From assembly GCF_000472425.1 (NCBI RefSeq), contig NZ_AXAI01000004.1, positions 310,001-374,000 of the forward strand: a stretch of 64,000 nucleotides of DNA. The letters are read 5' to 3'. Below the pieces are notes generated by a model. It saw only the letters and a program-made list of their open reading frames with translations, did no database searches and was not told the DNA's origin. The translations under genes and the position numbers were made by a program. Positions 38,705-48,867 of the stretch are shown here, one piece after another; positions within the stretch are counted from its first letter, which is position 1; each line of letters starts with the position of its first letter. The DNA comes from Bradyrhizobium sp. Tv2a-2 (GTDB taxonomy: Bacteria > Pseudomonadota > Alphaproteobacteria > Rhizobiales > Xanthobacteraceae).

Positions 38705-39280
38705 TCAGACCTGATTTTGCTTCAGCCAGGCCAGCACTTCGGCGGCGTTCCGGTCCGGCGGGAACACCGGATAGAACACGTGCGCAATGCGGGCGTCGTC
38801 GATGATCAGCGCGAGCCGCTTGATCAGCGTGAGCCCGGCCACCTCCATGACGGGCAGTCGCAGAGCGCGGGTCAGTTCGAGCTTCTCGTCTGACAGCACA
38901 GGAAACGGCAGATGCAGCCGCGAAGCCATCTCGGTCTGATAGATGTTGTCCTGCGTCGACAGGCCGAATACCTGCGAAGCGCCCGCCGCCTTCAGTTCGG
39001 CAAAGAGATCTCGAAACGAGCAGGTCTGCGGCGTGCAGCCGCGGGCGCCCGGAATCATATCCCAATCGTCCACAAGTGCGATCTTGCCCGGCTCGCCGGT
39101 GCGCGGATAGCCGAACACGACCGTGCGGCCGGCAAGCGACGACAGCGTCACCATGGTATCGTCGGTGGCGCGCAAGGACACTGGCGGCAGGCGCATGCCG
39201 ACCAGATGCGCGGTGGCGCCGTCATCGACGGGTGCCGGGATCTTGCTCCAATCGACTTCTTGTAGATTTCGCTGGTTCAT
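38705..39280 (-). CDS. peroxiredoxin (AhpC/TSA family)
   Basis: 191 residues. Thiol peroxidase of the PrxQ/BCP-like type. The peroxidatic cysteine region is PGARGCTPQTCSFRDLFAEL (two cysteines five residues apart, as in atypical 2-Cys PrxQ). VFGYPRTGEPG replaces the more usual FFYPKDFTPG. The C-terminal half ends in HVFYPVFPPDRNAAEVLAWL. Start at the ATG 39280 rather than 39301, since it opens the family's N-terminus. Cytosolic; no signal peptide. Confidence 0.85.
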   Translation of the reverse strand: MNQRNLQEVDWSKIPAPVDDGATAHLVGMRLPPVSLRATDDTMVTLSSLAGRTVVFGYPRTGEPGKIALVDDWDMIPGARGCTPQTCSFRDLFAELKAAGASQVFGLSTQDNIYQTEMASRLHLPFPVLSDEKLELTRALRLPVMEVAGLTLIKRLALIIDDARIAHVFYPVFPPDRNAAEVLAWLKQNQV

Positions 39281-39346
39281 CGCGTGGTTTCCTCCGCGCA
39301 CAAGGCGCGACCGCTTAGATAAGCGCGCATCCGCATGGCGCCAAGA

Positions 39347-39820
39347 TCATCCCCTCGCCCGCATCAGGCGGCCCTTCTCCCGGCCCCAGTCGCGCTTCTT
39401 CACGGTCTCGCGCTTGTCGTGCAGCTTCTTGCCCTTGGCGAGCGCGAGTTGCAGCTTGGCGCGGCCACGTTCGTTGAAGTAAAGCTTCAACGGGATCAGC
39501 GTCATGCCTTCGCGGTCGACGGCGCCGATCAACTTGTTGATCTGCTTTCTGTGCAGCAGCAGCTTGCGTGGCCGCTTCGGCAGGTGATTGAAACGGTTGG
39601 CCTGCAGATATTCGGGGATATTGGCGTTGATCAGCCAGATCTCGCCGTCCCGCGCGTCCGCATAGGATTCAGCGATCGTGCTCTTGCCGGAGCGGATCGA
39701 CTTCACCTCGGTACCGGTCAGCGCGAGCCCCGCCTCCACAGTATCCTCGATCGCGTAGTTGAACCGTGCCTTGCGGTTTTCCGCGACGACCTTGATCGCT
39801 CGCTCGTTTTTCTCGGCCAC
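39347..39820 (-). CDS. smpB: SsrA-binding protein SmpB
   Basis: 157 residues. Binds tmRNA and brings it to stalled ribosomes. Family blocks: [60 protein letters not shown] and a basic C-terminal tail ending [13 protein letters not shown]. It lies one base from mscL on the same strand and downstream of dapA, a typical rhizobial order. No tmRNA gene is in the window. Confidence 0.96.
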   Translation of the reverse strand: MAEKNERAIKVVAENRKARFNYAIEDTVEAGLALTGTEVKSIRSGKSTIAESYADARDGEIWLINANIPEYLQANRFNHLPKRPRKLLLHRKQINKLIGAVDREGMTLIPLKLYFNERGRAKLQLALAKGKKLHDKRETVKKRDWGREKGRLMRARG

Positions 39821-39821
39821 A

Positions 39822-40238
39822 TCAAGCCTTCTTCAGCAAATCCCGGATTTCGGTCAAAAGCTCTTCCTCACGCGACGGCTTCGGCGGCGCGGCCGGGGCC
39901 GCGGCCTCGTGCCGCTTGAGCTGGTTCATGGCGCGAACCACCACGAACAACACGACCGCGATGATCAGGAAGTTCAGCGTAAGCGTGATGAAATTGCCCC
40001 AGGCCAATACGGCGCCTTGCTTTTTCGCGTCGGCCAAATTGCTGGCGGTGACCGACTTCGCAAGCGGGACGTAGTAGTTCGAGAAATCCAGGCCACCCGT
40101 GACCGCGCCGATGATCGGCATGATGATGTCGCCAACCAGCGAGTTGACGATAGCGCCGAAGGCCGCACCGATGATGACGCCAACCGCGAGGTCGACGACA
40201 TTGCCCTTCATCGCAAATTCGCGGAACTCCTTCAGCAT
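39822..40238 (-). CDS. mscL: large-conductance mechanosensitive channel
   Basis: 138 residues. Inner-membrane tension valve for osmotic downshock. Begins [20 protein letters not shown], with the pore helix [20 protein letters not shown] and the second helix [20 protein letters not shown], then a charged C-terminal bundle ([15 protein letters not shown]). Separated from smpB by one base. Confidence 0.95.
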   Translation of the reverse strand: MLKEFREFAMKGNVVDLAVGVIIGAAFGAIVNSLVGDIIMPIIGAVTGGLDFSNYYVPLAKSVTASNLADAKKQGAVLAWGNFITLTLNFLIIAVVLFVVVRAMNQLKRHEAAAPAAPPKPSREEELLTEIRDLLKKA

Positions 40239-40280
40239 CGCCCCTGTCCCCTTCTTGCTGCGCTTCTGCGCAACGACTGG

Positions 40281-41171
40281 TCAGTTGATCAGTCCGGCAT
40301 GAACCATGGCGTTGCGCACGGCGACGCGGGTCGGCTCGGTCACCGGCACCATCGGCAGCCGCAGCTTCTCCTCGAGCTTGCCGAGCAACGACAGCGCATA
40401 TTTCACTGGCGCCGGATTGCTTTCAATGAACAGGTTCATGTGCAGCGGCATCAGCTTATCGTGCAGCTTCAAGGCGGTAGCGTGATCGCCGCGCTGCCAG
40501 GCGGTGTGGAACTCCGAGCACAGCCGCGGCGCGACGTTCGAGGTGACGGAAATGCAGCCATGGCCGCCATGCGCCATGTAGCCGAGCACGGTGGCGTCCT
40601 CGCCGGAGAGCTGGTTGAACTCCTCGCCCATTGCCGCGCGCTGCTGCGACACGCGCACCATGCTCGCGGTCGCGTCCTTGACGCCTGCGATGTTCTTCAA
40701 CTCGAACAGCCGCTTCATGGTGTCGACGGACATGTCGATCACCGAGCGCGGCGGGATGTTGTAGATGATGATCGGGATTCCGATCGCGTCATTGATCGCC
40801 TTGAAGTGCTGGTAGAGCCCTTCCTGGGTCGGCTTGTTGTAATAGGGCGTCACCACCAGCACGGCTGCGGCGCCCGCCTTCTCGGCATGCTCTGCGAGCT
40901 CGATGGCTTCCTTGGTCGAGTTCGAGCCGGCTCCCGCAATCACGGGCACGCGGCCCTTGGCCTCGTCGATGCACCACTCCACGACGCGCTTGTGCTCGTC
41001 ATGGCTCAAGGTCGGGCTCTCGCCTGTCGTGCCGACCGGGACCAGGCCGTGGGTACCTTCCGAGATCTGCCAGCCGACCAGGGCGCGAAACGCCGCCTCG
41101 TCCAGAGAGCCGTTCTTGAACGGTGTCACGAGGGCTGTGAAGGAACCCCGGAATTTCGTCTTGGCTGCCAT
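40281..41171 (-). CDS. dapA: 4-hydroxy-tetrahydrodipicolinate synthase
   Basis: 296 residues. First committed enzyme of lysine/diaminopimelate synthesis. TIM barrel with the motif [14 protein letters not shown], catalytic tyrosine region [18 protein letters not shown], Schiff-base lysine in GVKDATASM, and [12 protein letters not shown]. The ATG at 41171 precedes [17 protein letters not shown]; the frame is open upstream but without family similarity. It stands divergent from the transglycosylase gene and upstream of mscL-smpB. Confidence 0.96.
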   Translation of the reverse strand: MAAKTKFRGSFTALVTPFKNGSLDEAAFRALVGWQISEGTHGLVPVGTTGESPTLSHDEHKRVVEWCIDEAKGRVPVIAGAGSNSTKEAIELAEHAEKAGAAAVLVVTPYYNKPTQEGLYQHFKAINDAIGIPIIIYNIPPRSVIDMSVDTMKRLFELKNIAGVKDATASMVRVSQQRAAMGEEFNQLSGEDATVLGYMAHGGHGCISVTSNVAPRLCSEFHTAWQRGDHATALKLHDKLMPLHMNLFIESNPAPVKYALSLLGKLEEKLRLPMVPVTEPTRVAVRNAMVHAGLIN

Positions 41172-41436
41172 GGAACTCCTCCGAAACGCCGGCCAAAGGC
41201 CGCGCTGCTCGTACGAAAGGCCCTTCATATCGGGTCTGGCTGCCAGGCGAAAGACCCGGCACCGTAGCGGCGGCCGATGTTCACCGTAAGGCGACGGGGC
41301 CATTCGGTCGCGATTTTGCCGCGGTGCGGGAGCAGAAAAACCGCGGCTGGTCGAGCGTTTACTGTTCCTTTCCGAAATATTCAGTCAATTGCAGCTAACC
41401 CTTAGGCGACCCCACGATTCGCCGCGAAGGAACGCC

Positions 41437-43692
41437 GTGCCCCCTTCTCCACTCGCAGCCGCACTGCGGTCAACAAGTCGCGCCGCGCTCTCCGCCATGT
41501 TGGCGGGCGCGCTGACCGTCTCGGTCGCCGTGACGGCCTTTGCCGCAAACGAGCTGATGGCCCAGAAGGTTCCGCTGCCGAAGCCGCGTCCGGTCGCCCG
41601 CAGCGTCGTGCCGAAACCGATTCCCGCCGCTGCGCCCGCGACCGCCATCGCCGTGCCCGCAGCGCCGCCCAAGATGACGGCCAGCATTGCCTCGGCCGTG
41701 CCGATGGCTCCGGCGCCGCGGCTGCGGCCAGGCTTGCCCGCGACGCCGCCGCGCAAGCCGGTCACGCCTGCCGCGGTCGCCGCGACGTCATCGACCTCGC
41801 AAGGCGACAAGAACGCGCTGGAGAACGTCATCGAGCTCCTCCGCAAGCACAACCCGGGCGACGCCACCCAGGCCGAGGCCTCGATTTCCGATCCTGTCGC
41901 CCGAAAACTTGCCGAATGGATCATCCTGCGCAGCGATGACAATGGCGCGAGCGTGGAGCGCTACCGTGCCTTCATCGAGGCCAATCCGAGCTGGCCCTCG
42001 CAGAGCTTCCTGCGGCGGCGGCTCGAAGCCGCCATGTGGGACGACAAGCGCGAGGATTCCGTCGTCTGGTCCTGGTTCGAGAATGAATCGCCGCTGTCTG
42101 CGAAGGGCCGCCTGGCGCTCGCCAAGGCAATGCTCGCGCGCGGTGACCGAACCAATGCCGAGCGGCTGGTGCGCGAAGCCTGGCGCAATGACGGGATGAG
42201 CGAGGACACCGAGAGCACCGCGCTCGACATGTTCGGCGCCCTGCTCACGGGCGCCGATCACAAGGCGCGCATGGACACGCTGCTCTACGGCAGCGAGCAG
42301 CAGGCAGGCGGCATGCGGGAGGCGAAGCGGCTCGGCGCGGGTTACGTCGCGCTCGCCAAAGCGCGCATCGCAGCCAGCGGGAAGGCGCCCAACCTGCGCG
42401 CGCTGCTGGAGGCCGTGCCGTACGAGCTGCATGGCGATGTCGGCTACCTCTTTGCCAAGATCCAGCTGCTGCGGCGGGAGGAGAAATTTACGGAAGCCGC
42501 GCAGCTGATGCTCAGTGCGCCGCGCGACCCGGGCCGCCTCTACAATGTCGACGAATGGTGGATCGAGCGACGGCTGCTCGCACGCAAGATGATCGACGCC
42601 GGCGAGAACCGTACCGCCTACCTGATCGCCCGCGATTCCGCACTTCCCAACCGCGACATCTACAAGACCGAGCAGGAGTTCACCGCGGGCTGGATCGCGC
42701 TGCGCTTCCTCAACGATCCCACCGTCGCCGCTCAGCATTTCGCTCGCATCGGGATCGGCAGCGCCAATCCGACCACGCTGGCGCGGGCCGGCTATTGGCA
42801 GGGCCGCGCCGCGGATGCTGCAGGCCGCGTGCAGGAGGCCCGCGCGGCCTATCAGTCCGCTGCCGAGCAATCGACCAGCTACTACGGTCAATTGGCCCGC
42901 GCCAGGCTCGGCCTGCCGCAGCTTGGCTTGCGCCCCGCCCCGCATAGCCGCGCCGCTGAGCGGCTGGAGATCGTGCGCGCCGTGCAACTGCTCTATGAGC
43001 TCGATGAGCGCGAGCTCGCGGTGCCGGTCCTTGCCGACGAGGGCGAGAACGGCGATCCCGAGGCGCTGGTCGGGCTTGGCGAGCTCGCCGAGCACTATGG
43101 CGACGCGCGCGGCATGCTCCTGGTCGGCAAGGCCGCGCTCAACCGCGGCCTGCCGTTCGATCATTACGCCTACCCGCTCAACGGCATTCCGCAGTACCGC
43201 GCGATCGGACCGGAGGTCGAGCACAGCGTGATCTTCGCGATTGCGCGGCAGGAAAGCGCCTTCAATCCGGCCGTGGTGTCGCCGGCACAGGCCTATGGGT
43301 TGATGCAGGTGACCCCTGATGCCGGCCAATATGTCTGCAAGCGCGCCGGCGTCACCTTCGACCTCAGGCGGATGAAGAGCGATTCCGTCTACAACACCGC
43401 GCTCGGCGCCGCCGAGCTTGGCGGGCTGATCGAGGACTATCGCGGCTCCTACATTATGACCTTTGCCGCCTACAATGCCGGCCGCGGCAGCCTCAAGAAA
43501 TGGGTCGACCGCTATGGCGATCCGCGCGATCCGAAGGTGGACGCGGTCGACTGGGTGGAATTGATCCCCTTCTCCGAGACCCGCAACTATGTGCAGCGGG
43601 TGATGGAAAACCTGCAGGTCTACCGGGCCCGCTTCGGCGGCGGCATGCATCTGCAGATCGAGGCCGACCTGCGTCGCGGCGCGGTGGAATAG
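41437..43692 (+). CDS. soluble lytic murein transglycosylase (Slt)
   Basis: 751 residues. Cleaves peptidoglycan glycan strands to anhydro-muropeptides in the periplasm. A signal-like segment (ALSAMLAGALTVSVAVTAFA) is followed by a Pro/Ala-rich linker (residues 40-110), a long alpha-superhelix of Slt type, and the C-terminal GEWL-like lysozyme domain: catalytic glutamate in AIARQESAFNP, then AQAYGLMQVTPDAG and FAAYNAGRGSLKKW. I chose GTG at 41437, which has a GAAGGA ribosome-binding site 6 bases upstream, over TTG at 41389. Confidence 0.92.
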   Translation: MPPSPLAAALRSTSRAALSAMLAGALTVSVAVTAFAANELMAQKVPLPKPRPVARSVVPKPIPAAAPATAIAVPAAPPKMTASIASAVPMAPAPRLRPGLPATPPRKPVTPAAVAATSSTSQGDKNALENVIELLRKHNPGDATQAEASISDPVARKLAEWIILRSDDNGASVERYRAFIEANPSWPSQSFLRRRLEAAMWDDKREDSVVWSWFENESPLSAKGRLALAKAMLARGDRTNAERLVREAWRNDGMSEDTESTALDMFGALLTGADHKARMDTLLYGSEQQAGGMREAKRLGAGYVALAKARIAASGKAPNLRALLEAVPYELHGDVGYLFAKIQLLRREEKFTEAAQLMLSAPRDPGRLYNVDEWWIERRLLARKMIDAGENRTAYLIARDSALPNRDIYKTEQEFTAGWIALRFLNDPTVAAQHFARIGIGSANPTTLARAGYWQGRAADAAGRVQEARAAYQSAAEQSTSYYGQLARARLGLPQLGLRPAPHSRAAERLEIVRAVQLLYELDERELAVPVLADEGENGDPEALVGLGELAEHYGDARGMLLVGKAALNRGLPFDHYAYPLNGIPQYRAIGPEVEHSVIFAIARQESAFNPAVVSPAQAYGLMQVTPDAGQYVCKRAGVTFDLRRMKSDSVYNTALGAAELGGLIEDYRGSYIMTFAAYNAGRGSLKKWVDRYGDPRDPKVDAVDWVELIPFSETRNYVQRVMENLQVYRARFGGGMHLQIEADLRRGAVE

Positions 43693-43883
43693 CCACGGTT
43701 ATTCTGCCGCGCGATCGGGACGCCGTCGCTGCGCCTAAACCCCTTCCCTGAATGATTATTCCTGGGCGCGGCGCATCGCACCGTTGCGGACGCGAAGGTT
43801 GTCGTCATCCCCGGTGACTGCGATTCCTTGGTGACGCCGCGCGGCAATGCCGTGTGCCGGACAAAAGCAAGAAGACTGCGGGA

Positions 43884-44747
43884 ATGAAGACCAAGCAACC
43901 GGCGTCCGGCGCAACGACGCGGCGCAGCGCGGCGGACGAGAAGGTCGAGCGCGCATCCTGGGCGCTGCGCGCCGGGCGGCAGGACGAGGCTGAGCGGCTT
44001 GCCTCTTCCGTCTTGCGCGCGGACAAGGCCAATTCCGCCGCCGCGTCGATCCTGGCACAAGTGCTGCTGCAGCAGGCACGCTTTGAGGAAGCCGCCGCGG
44101 CACTCCGTCAAGCCGCGAAGCGAAGCCAGGACCCGCGCCTGGAAACGTTTCTGGCGATTGCGCTTGCGAAATCGGGACATCGCGACGAGGCGATCGGCCA
44201 GCTGGAACGGACCACGAGGCAGCGGCCGCCGTTCGCGCCGGCCTTCCGCGAGCTTGCGAGCCTGCTCTCAAACAAGGGCGAGCTCGATCAGGCGGTAGCG
44301 GTGCTGGAGCGCGGCCTTCTCCTGCTTCCCGATGTGGTCGAGCTGTTGCTCGACCTTGGCTCGCTGCAGCTGCAGCAGAATGCCCGCCATCACGCGCGGG
44401 CACTGCTCGAGCGCGCCGCGGCGCTTGCGCCAAACAGGCCCGACATTCTTGCCGAACTGGGGCGAGCGCTGTGTCTTGACGGGGCCTATGACGCGGCCGC
44501 AACGCGCTATCAGCAGGCGCTCGCATTGCGGCCGGACGATGCGATGAGCCGCGCCAATCTTGCGGTGTGTCTGCTCGAGATGGGCGAGCGAGACCAGGGA
44601 GAAATGAAGCTCCGCGAGGCTGTGCGCGGGCGCCCCGACATGATCGGGCGCGCCATTCACTCGCTGGCCGCGCCAAGCCATGGGCGCTTCTTCCTGCGTA
44701 GAAGCGCGGCGGTGAACTTCCTCAACAAGTCATCCGACTTGCGCTAA
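43884..44747 (+). CDS. tetratricopeptide-repeat protein
   Basis: 287 residues from ATG 43884; a GTG at 43854 would add ten. From about residue 25 to 260 there are six or seven TPR-like helix pairs (ASWALRAGRQDEAERLASSV, ALRQAAKRSQDPRLETFLAI, LLDLGSLQLQQNARHHARAL, ELGRALCLDGAYDAAATRYQ). No signal peptide or enzyme domain, so probably a cytosolic scaffold. The C-terminal tail (FFLRRSAAVNFLNKSSDLR) is basic. The partner is not apparent from the context. Confidence 0.78.
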   Translation: MKTKQPASGATTRRSAADEKVERASWALRAGRQDEAERLASSVLRADKANSAAASILAQVLLQQARFEEAAAALRQAAKRSQDPRLETFLAIALAKSGHRDEAIGQLERTTRQRPPFAPAFRELASLLSNKGELDQAVAVLERGLLLLPDVVELLLDLGSLQLQQNARHHARALLERAAALAPNRPDILAELGRALCLDGAYDAAATRYQQALALRPDDAMSRANLAVCLLEMGERDQGEMKLREAVRGRPDMIGRAIHSLAAPSHGRFFLRRSAAVNFLNKSSDLR

Positions 44748-44759
44748 AGCGCGATGAGG

Positions 44760-45449
44760 TCAGGCGCGAAACTTGCGGCGGTACAGTCCGGGCTCCTGCC
44801 CGACGGCTGTCGTCAATTCGTGCACGCTCCTGGTATCCTCGTCGGTGAAGGCCGCAAAGCTTGCCTTCCACGTCTCCCTCTTGACCGGCATGCATTGAGC
44901 GATCGGCGTGCCTTTCGGCAGCACGCCGGTGAAATCCAGATCGTGCCAGTGCGCCGGGAAATGGATCCAGTTGTCGCTATAACGGTCGCAATCGACCATG
45001 CCGGTCAGGGTCGTGAAAGGCAGATCGAAGCGGTTGAACGGGTGGGTGAACAGGATCGCATAGCCTTCCGGCGCCCGAATGGTCCAAAGATTGTGAAACT
45101 TGATCAGGAAACGATCGTCGGCAAACAGGGGCGAGCCGGTCACCTGGCTCGAATCGTGGAAGCTGATCGGCGAGCGCACGAATGAAAGCGAGCCGCCCGG
45201 CGGCAACTCATTGTCCCAGATGAACTCGCCGTTCTCGATTCTGACATCGCACATCAGGGGAATCAGGAAACCGGACGTCATCGCATCGATAAAGGGCGGG
45301 CAGCGCTTGACCGTGCTTTCCTCCCGGGCGTTCAGCGTGTGGAAGGCCTGCGCCGGCATTGCTTTCAGCCAATCCGGCAGCGCCAGGCTCGCAGGCTGAG
45401 GCGCAGGAATGACGCCGTGCAATTCGGCCGGGCAGCGGAATTCCAGCAT
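44760..45449 (-). CDS. DUF6065-like protein of unknown function
   Basis: 229 residues from ATG 45449. Features include FRCPAELHGVIPAPQPASLA, LPPGGSLSFVRSPISFHDSS, GYAILFTHPFNRFDLPFTTL and a His/Trp-rich FPAHWHDLDFTG. This pattern, including the double-stranded beta-helix-like GxxI/P-rich stretches, resembles DUF6065 proteins also known in phages, but I hold the assignment loosely. The frame is open upstream to 45518. No signal peptide. Converges on the TPR gene. Confidence 0.65.
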   Translation of the reverse strand: MLEFRCPAELHGVIPAPQPASLALPDWLKAMPAQAFHTLNAREESTVKRCPPFIDAMTSGFLIPLMCDVRIENGEFIWDNELPPGGSLSFVRSPISFHDSSQVTGSPLFADDRFLIKFHNLWTIRAPEGYAILFTHPFNRFDLPFTTLTGMVDCDRYSDNWIHFPAHWHDLDFTGVLPKGTPIAQCMPVKRETWKASFAAFTDEDTRSVHELTTAVGQEPGLYRRKFRA

Positions 45450-45701
45450 GGCGGGCGGTGTGAGATCGGCCACGGCCTTAACTGCTCCCTTGAACGAGAA
45501 TCTTGTTATGCCCCGCAACAGCGTGTTTGGCGGGTATGCAACAGGAGGCTAGCGATCGAGATCCGCGCCAGCAATCCGCCGGTCGCTCACAATCGCGCGC
45601 GGTGCTCGTGATCGCGGTCTTGAAGCGGCAACATCGGCGTGAGACCATTCGCACCGCCGAGCCAAGACCTTGTCTGGCGATTTGCGTTCGGAGAATCGCC
45701 C

Positions 45702-46001
45702 GTGCAGTTGGAAGAGTTTCGCAACTTCTGGACGCAGGTGCTGGGCGTCCCCGGCCCGCAATGGATGATCGTGATGGCCTTGCGGCCGCTCGACCAGGGC
45801 GACGGCGCAAGCGTACAGGCGATCGCCGATGCGCTGCAGGTCAACCCGACCTTCGTGACCTCGCATGCGAGGTTTCTGGAGAACAAGGGCCTCATTCGGC
45901 TGAAGGCATCCGGCGAAAAACCCGGGGCCGCGATGGTGTCTCTGACCGAGGAAGGCCGGCGGCACCTGGCTGGGCTCGCTTCGCTACAACAGGAGAGTTG
46001 A
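45702..46001 (+). CDS. MarR-family winged-helix regulator
   Basis: 99 residues from GTG 45702, which has GGAG nine bases upstream; a longer reading from GTG 45639 would give 120. The winged helix is clear: VQAIADALQVNPTFVTSHAR, then LENKGLIRLKASGE and the wing AAMVSLTEEGRRHL. Compared with typical MarR proteins (about 145 residues) the protein lacks much of the C-terminal dimerisation helix. It is divergent from the DUF6065-like gene. Confidence 0.72.
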   Translation: MQLEEFRNFWTQVLGVPGPQWMIVMALRPLDQGDGASVQAIADALQVNPTFVTSHARFLENKGLIRLKASGEKPGAAMVSLTEEGRRHLAGLASLQQES

Positions 46002-46072
46002 GCGGATTTGCGGGGCCAGCGGCTCCTCCACATGTCACTCAGTGCACTGTAAATCCAGGCTAACAAAGCAAA

Positions 46073-46098
46073 ACCCCCGGCAGTTGCCTGCCGGGGGT
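46073..46098. terminator. rho-independent terminator after the porin gene
   Basis: ACCCCCGGCAG-TTGC-CTGCCGGGGGT is a perfect 11-bp GC-rich stem. On the minus strand it is followed by TTTTGCTTTGTT, a good T-tract, 30 bases after the porin stop. It probably also stops the convergent MarR-type transcript. Confidence 0.85.
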
Positions 46099-46128
46099 CT
46101 GGTGAGATCCTCCGTTAGGAGGCCTCGG

Positions 46129-47715
46129 TCAGAAGTTGCGCTGAACGCGGACGTTCAAGAACATGGTGTTCTGGTTGGCGAACGTCAAAGCCTGGATCGG
46201 CTGCGGCGCGCCAGGCGAGAAGGTCGCAGTACCCGACCAGTTCTGCTGCAGGCCAAACCAGCCGACTTCGGCCGAGAACGTGAAGTTCTTGACCGGGGTC
46301 CAGCGGGTCACCACACCCGCCATCGCGGCAGTGTAGTTCGGGTTACAGCTGTAGGTCACGCCCAAGCCGGGAACCAAGGCGCCGAAGGCTGCGCACATCT
46401 CGGCCCGAGCCACGCCGTCATACCGCACCCAAGCGGCGCCACCCCACAAGCTGGTTGACCAGTAGGGGTCCCAGTTGTGGTTGAAGGCACCGCGGACACC
46501 GTAGGCCGTGGTCAGATGGATGTTGCCATCGCCACCGTTAGCCACCGGCAGGAAGACACCGTCGGTGGTCGCACCGAGGCCGATCGTTCCGCTGCCAGCG
46601 AACTGGTTGGGAACGCCGCCCATCATCAGGAAGCTCGGCGAAGCACCCGAGGTGGAGACCACGTTCTTGGTGTCACCCTTCGACCAGCTGGCGTCGATCT
46701 TGAAGTCGTCGCCGGGACCGGTTGGGATGTTCTTGATCTGCAACGCGAGCATCGCCGAACCACCGATCTTGGTCTCCGGATGGCCCGACAGGATCGAGTC
46801 GGTCAGAGCCGTCGCGCCCGACACTGGAGCGCCGCCAGCGCCAAGGAGGTTATACGATGCGTTGACCATATGTATCGCGCCTGACGCCTGGAACAGACCC
46901 CAGGCCTGATCGACGCGCACGTTGCCGACCACGTCAGGCATGACGAAGCCGCCATAGGCGTTGGAGAGGGCGAAACCGGTCGTAAGCGGTGTGCCGAGAG
47001 GCACCGAGAGGTTCGCCAGCGTGGTGCGGTTGAACAGCGTCGGATCGTCGAGACCGACGGTGGCCGACACGCCGTTGCCGAACTGAGCGGTGTACTGGAT
47101 GTTGTTCACGCCGGTGACGGAGTCGTTGCCACCGATCAGGAACGAGTTGTTGTTGCCCGGATAACCGTTCCAAGGCGTCGCGTAGGCCGAGGACGACTTA
47201 CCGAAGGTGAAGCCGGCGAACTGGATGAAGACGTATTCAACCGCGACGTAACCGCCGCCCACGCCGTCGAGCAGCGACGAGTTGCTGCCGCCGAGTGCAG
47301 TCGGGGCCGCGCCAAGCACGGTCGGGTTGGTGGTGCCGAAGTTATTGAACTGGAAGTCGCCCTGAGCGAAGGTGCGGACGACGCCATATTCAGTGGCGGT
47401 ACGGGTATCAACCGTCAGCGCCATACGGGAGCGGCTGTTCAGGCGATCGGTGAACCGGTCGCCGGTGCCGAGGCCGCCGTTCCAGGCTGGCTGGCCGTAG
47501 ATGCCGCCGTTGAACGTGGTGTCAACGCGCAGATAACCGCCGATCTTGATGCAGGTATCGGTGCCAGGGATGTACCAGAACCCAGCACCATACAGGGAGC
47601 AGATCCTCACGTACTCGACCGCTTTGGCCTTGACGGGAAGGTCGGCTGCCTGTGCCCCGCTCATGGCGATAAGACCCGCCGCTGAGCCGAGCATAAGGCT
47701 CTTAACCAACTTCAT
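46129..47715 (-). CDS. porin (rhizobial outer-membrane porin)
   Basis: 528 residues, outer-membrane beta-barrel. A signal peptide (SLMLGSAAGLIAMSGAQAAD) is followed by the highly conserved mature start LPVKAKAVEYVRICSLYGAG and FWYIPGTDTCIKIGGYLR. Long alternating strands follow, and the last strand ends in MFLNVRVQRNF with the C-terminal Phe required for barrel insertion. This is the Omp2b-like porin family (PF02530) multiplied in Bradyrhizobium. The long leader on its right (47716 onward) suggests regulated or highly expressed transcription. Ends in a strong terminator. Confidence 0.94.
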   Translation of the reverse strand: MKLVKSLMLGSAAGLIAMSGAQAADLPVKAKAVEYVRICSLYGAGFWYIPGTDTCIKIGGYLRVDTTFNGGIYGQPAWNGGLGTGDRFTDRLNSRSRMALTVDTRTATEYGVVRTFAQGDFQFNNFGTTNPTVLGAAPTALGGSNSSLLDGVGGGYVAVEYVFIQFAGFTFGKSSSAYATPWNGYPGNNNSFLIGGNDSVTGVNNIQYTAQFGNGVSATVGLDDPTLFNRTTLANLSVPLGTPLTTGFALSNAYGGFVMPDVVGNVRVDQAWGLFQASGAIHMVNASYNLLGAGGAPVSGATALTDSILSGHPETKIGGSAMLALQIKNIPTGPGDDFKIDASWSKGDTKNVVSTSGASPSFLMMGGVPNQFAGSGTIGLGATTDGVFLPVANGGDGNIHLTTAYGVRGAFNHNWDPYWSTSLWGGAAWVRYDGVARAEMCAAFGALVPGLGVTYSCNPNYTAAMAGVVTRWTPVKNFTFSAEVGWFGLQQNWSGTATFSPGAPQPIQALTFANQNTMFLNVRVQRNF

Positions 47716-48363
47716 GTTAAACCTCCAAGTTGCTCTATCAGGGAAGGTTCCGGATCCGCTGGGTGCTGACACCCTTAAGGCTGGTTCCTTAGTCCCCGTG
47801 GGACCCGCGCTTAAGTTCCATCGCGCCTTCGGACACACCCGCTGAACGCGAGGGACTTAAGCGACAAAGCTCAAAACACGGGACGACATCGGGATGCCCC
47901 CCTCCGTCGCACCTTGAGAATTACCGAAGCACCTTGCACAAGCAACAAAGGAACCGCGTCAAACGGCTTGCTGCAGCGCGTTTTCAGACGGGTGTTGCAC
48001 AAACAACACGCAAACGTGATAGAGCGGCTTCAATAAGTCATTGTTATCAAATGACTTTTAAAAACGGTTCCATTTTGTGGCTCGATCGCCCCGTAGGCAA
48101 CCGACGATCCGGTTTTCCTCTGCAAACAACCGGTGGTGACCTCGAATCGAACGAGACCGGCAAAGAGTCGCGTGTCCACGCGCCTACATAATATTGAGTC
48201 GGTGAGCCGGGGACGTGCAGCGCAAGACAGCCGCCAACCAGGCCCCTCCTGATGGCTGGAATCCAACGGAGCCGGCGTAGCCGAACTTTACGATCACGCA
48301 GGCGGGATACAGCAAATCTGGTGCTTGCGGCGCGGGGCCGCGTCGGGCATATCGGCGACAGCC
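47716..48363. other. porin promoter/leader and upstream region of tRNA-Ser
   Basis: About 650 bases without a recognisable gene. The left part is the upstream region of the porin gene; the middle (48020-48080) is AT-rich. Two TGCACAA(g/a)CAACA stretches occur (near 47934 and 47996). The right part precedes the tRNA. The longer open frames have no family character. Confidence 0.45.
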
Positions 48364-48457
48364 GGAGACGTGGCCGAGTGGCTGAAGGCGGCGGTTTGCT
48401 AAACCGTTATAGGGTTGTAAAGCCCTATCGAGGGTTCGAATCCCTCCGTCTCCGCCA
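48364..48457 (+). tRNA. tRNA-Ser (anticodon GCT)
   Basis: A class II tRNA of 91 nucleotides plus an encoded CCA (48455-48457). Acceptor stem GGAGACG/CGTCTCC, D-arm GGCCGAGTGGCTGAAGGC, anticodon loop TTTGCTAAA, a long variable arm (ATAGGGTTGTAAAGCCCTAT) and the T-loop GGTTCGAATCC. The anticodon reads AGC/AGU serine codons. Its 3' end borders an accessory-looking region. Confidence 0.97.
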
Positions 48458-48645
48458 GAATATGAGCAAAATCCCCGAGAAGTCGAAGCGTTTCGATTCT
48501 CTACCCACGCATAAACCCACCCACCGCGGCGCTTGAGGTGCGCCTCGATGGCTTGCCGGGTCCTCAAGTCGTGGCGCCGGCCGCGTCCGAAAAGCTCCGC
48601 CCAGGCCGTCCGAAGTTCGTTATGCCCAGCGCCGCTCTTAGCTGG

Positions 48646-48786
48646 TTAACCCGTGAACATCGTTACTACAGGCGAATCCTCAGGCACCTGCAGCACAAAT
48701 CGATCTATATCGGCGAACGCGCTTCTGTATGCCGATCTCTCGATCATGCGGTTCAGATAACGATCGAACGGCTCACCCGCGCATAG
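48646..48786 (-). pseudogene. possible glutathione S-transferase C-terminal fragment
   Basis: The minus-strand frame reads AGEPFDRYLNRMIERSAYRS, then AFADIDRFVLQVPED and a stop. This pattern is like the C-terminal helices of GST proteins (a tryptophan/tyrosine helix followed by MxxRPAYQRA). Nothing upstream in this frame resembles a GST N-terminus. It lies just downstream of repeat copy A, on the minus strand. Weak evidence. Confidence 0.3.
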
Positions 48787-48867
48787 CCCATATAATCTGG
48801 CCGCCGACCTCACGAGCCTGCTTGAGAGTAACGATCTACAACGTGCCCCCAAACCTTGCTTTCGAGT

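Noticed and set aside
39759..41267. 502-codon plus-strand open frame
   Set aside because: Antisense to smpB, mscL and dapA, all with clear family motifs; composition is that of a shadow frame.
41788..43650. 620-codon minus-strand open frame
   Set aside because: Antisense to the lytic transglycosylase; no family character.
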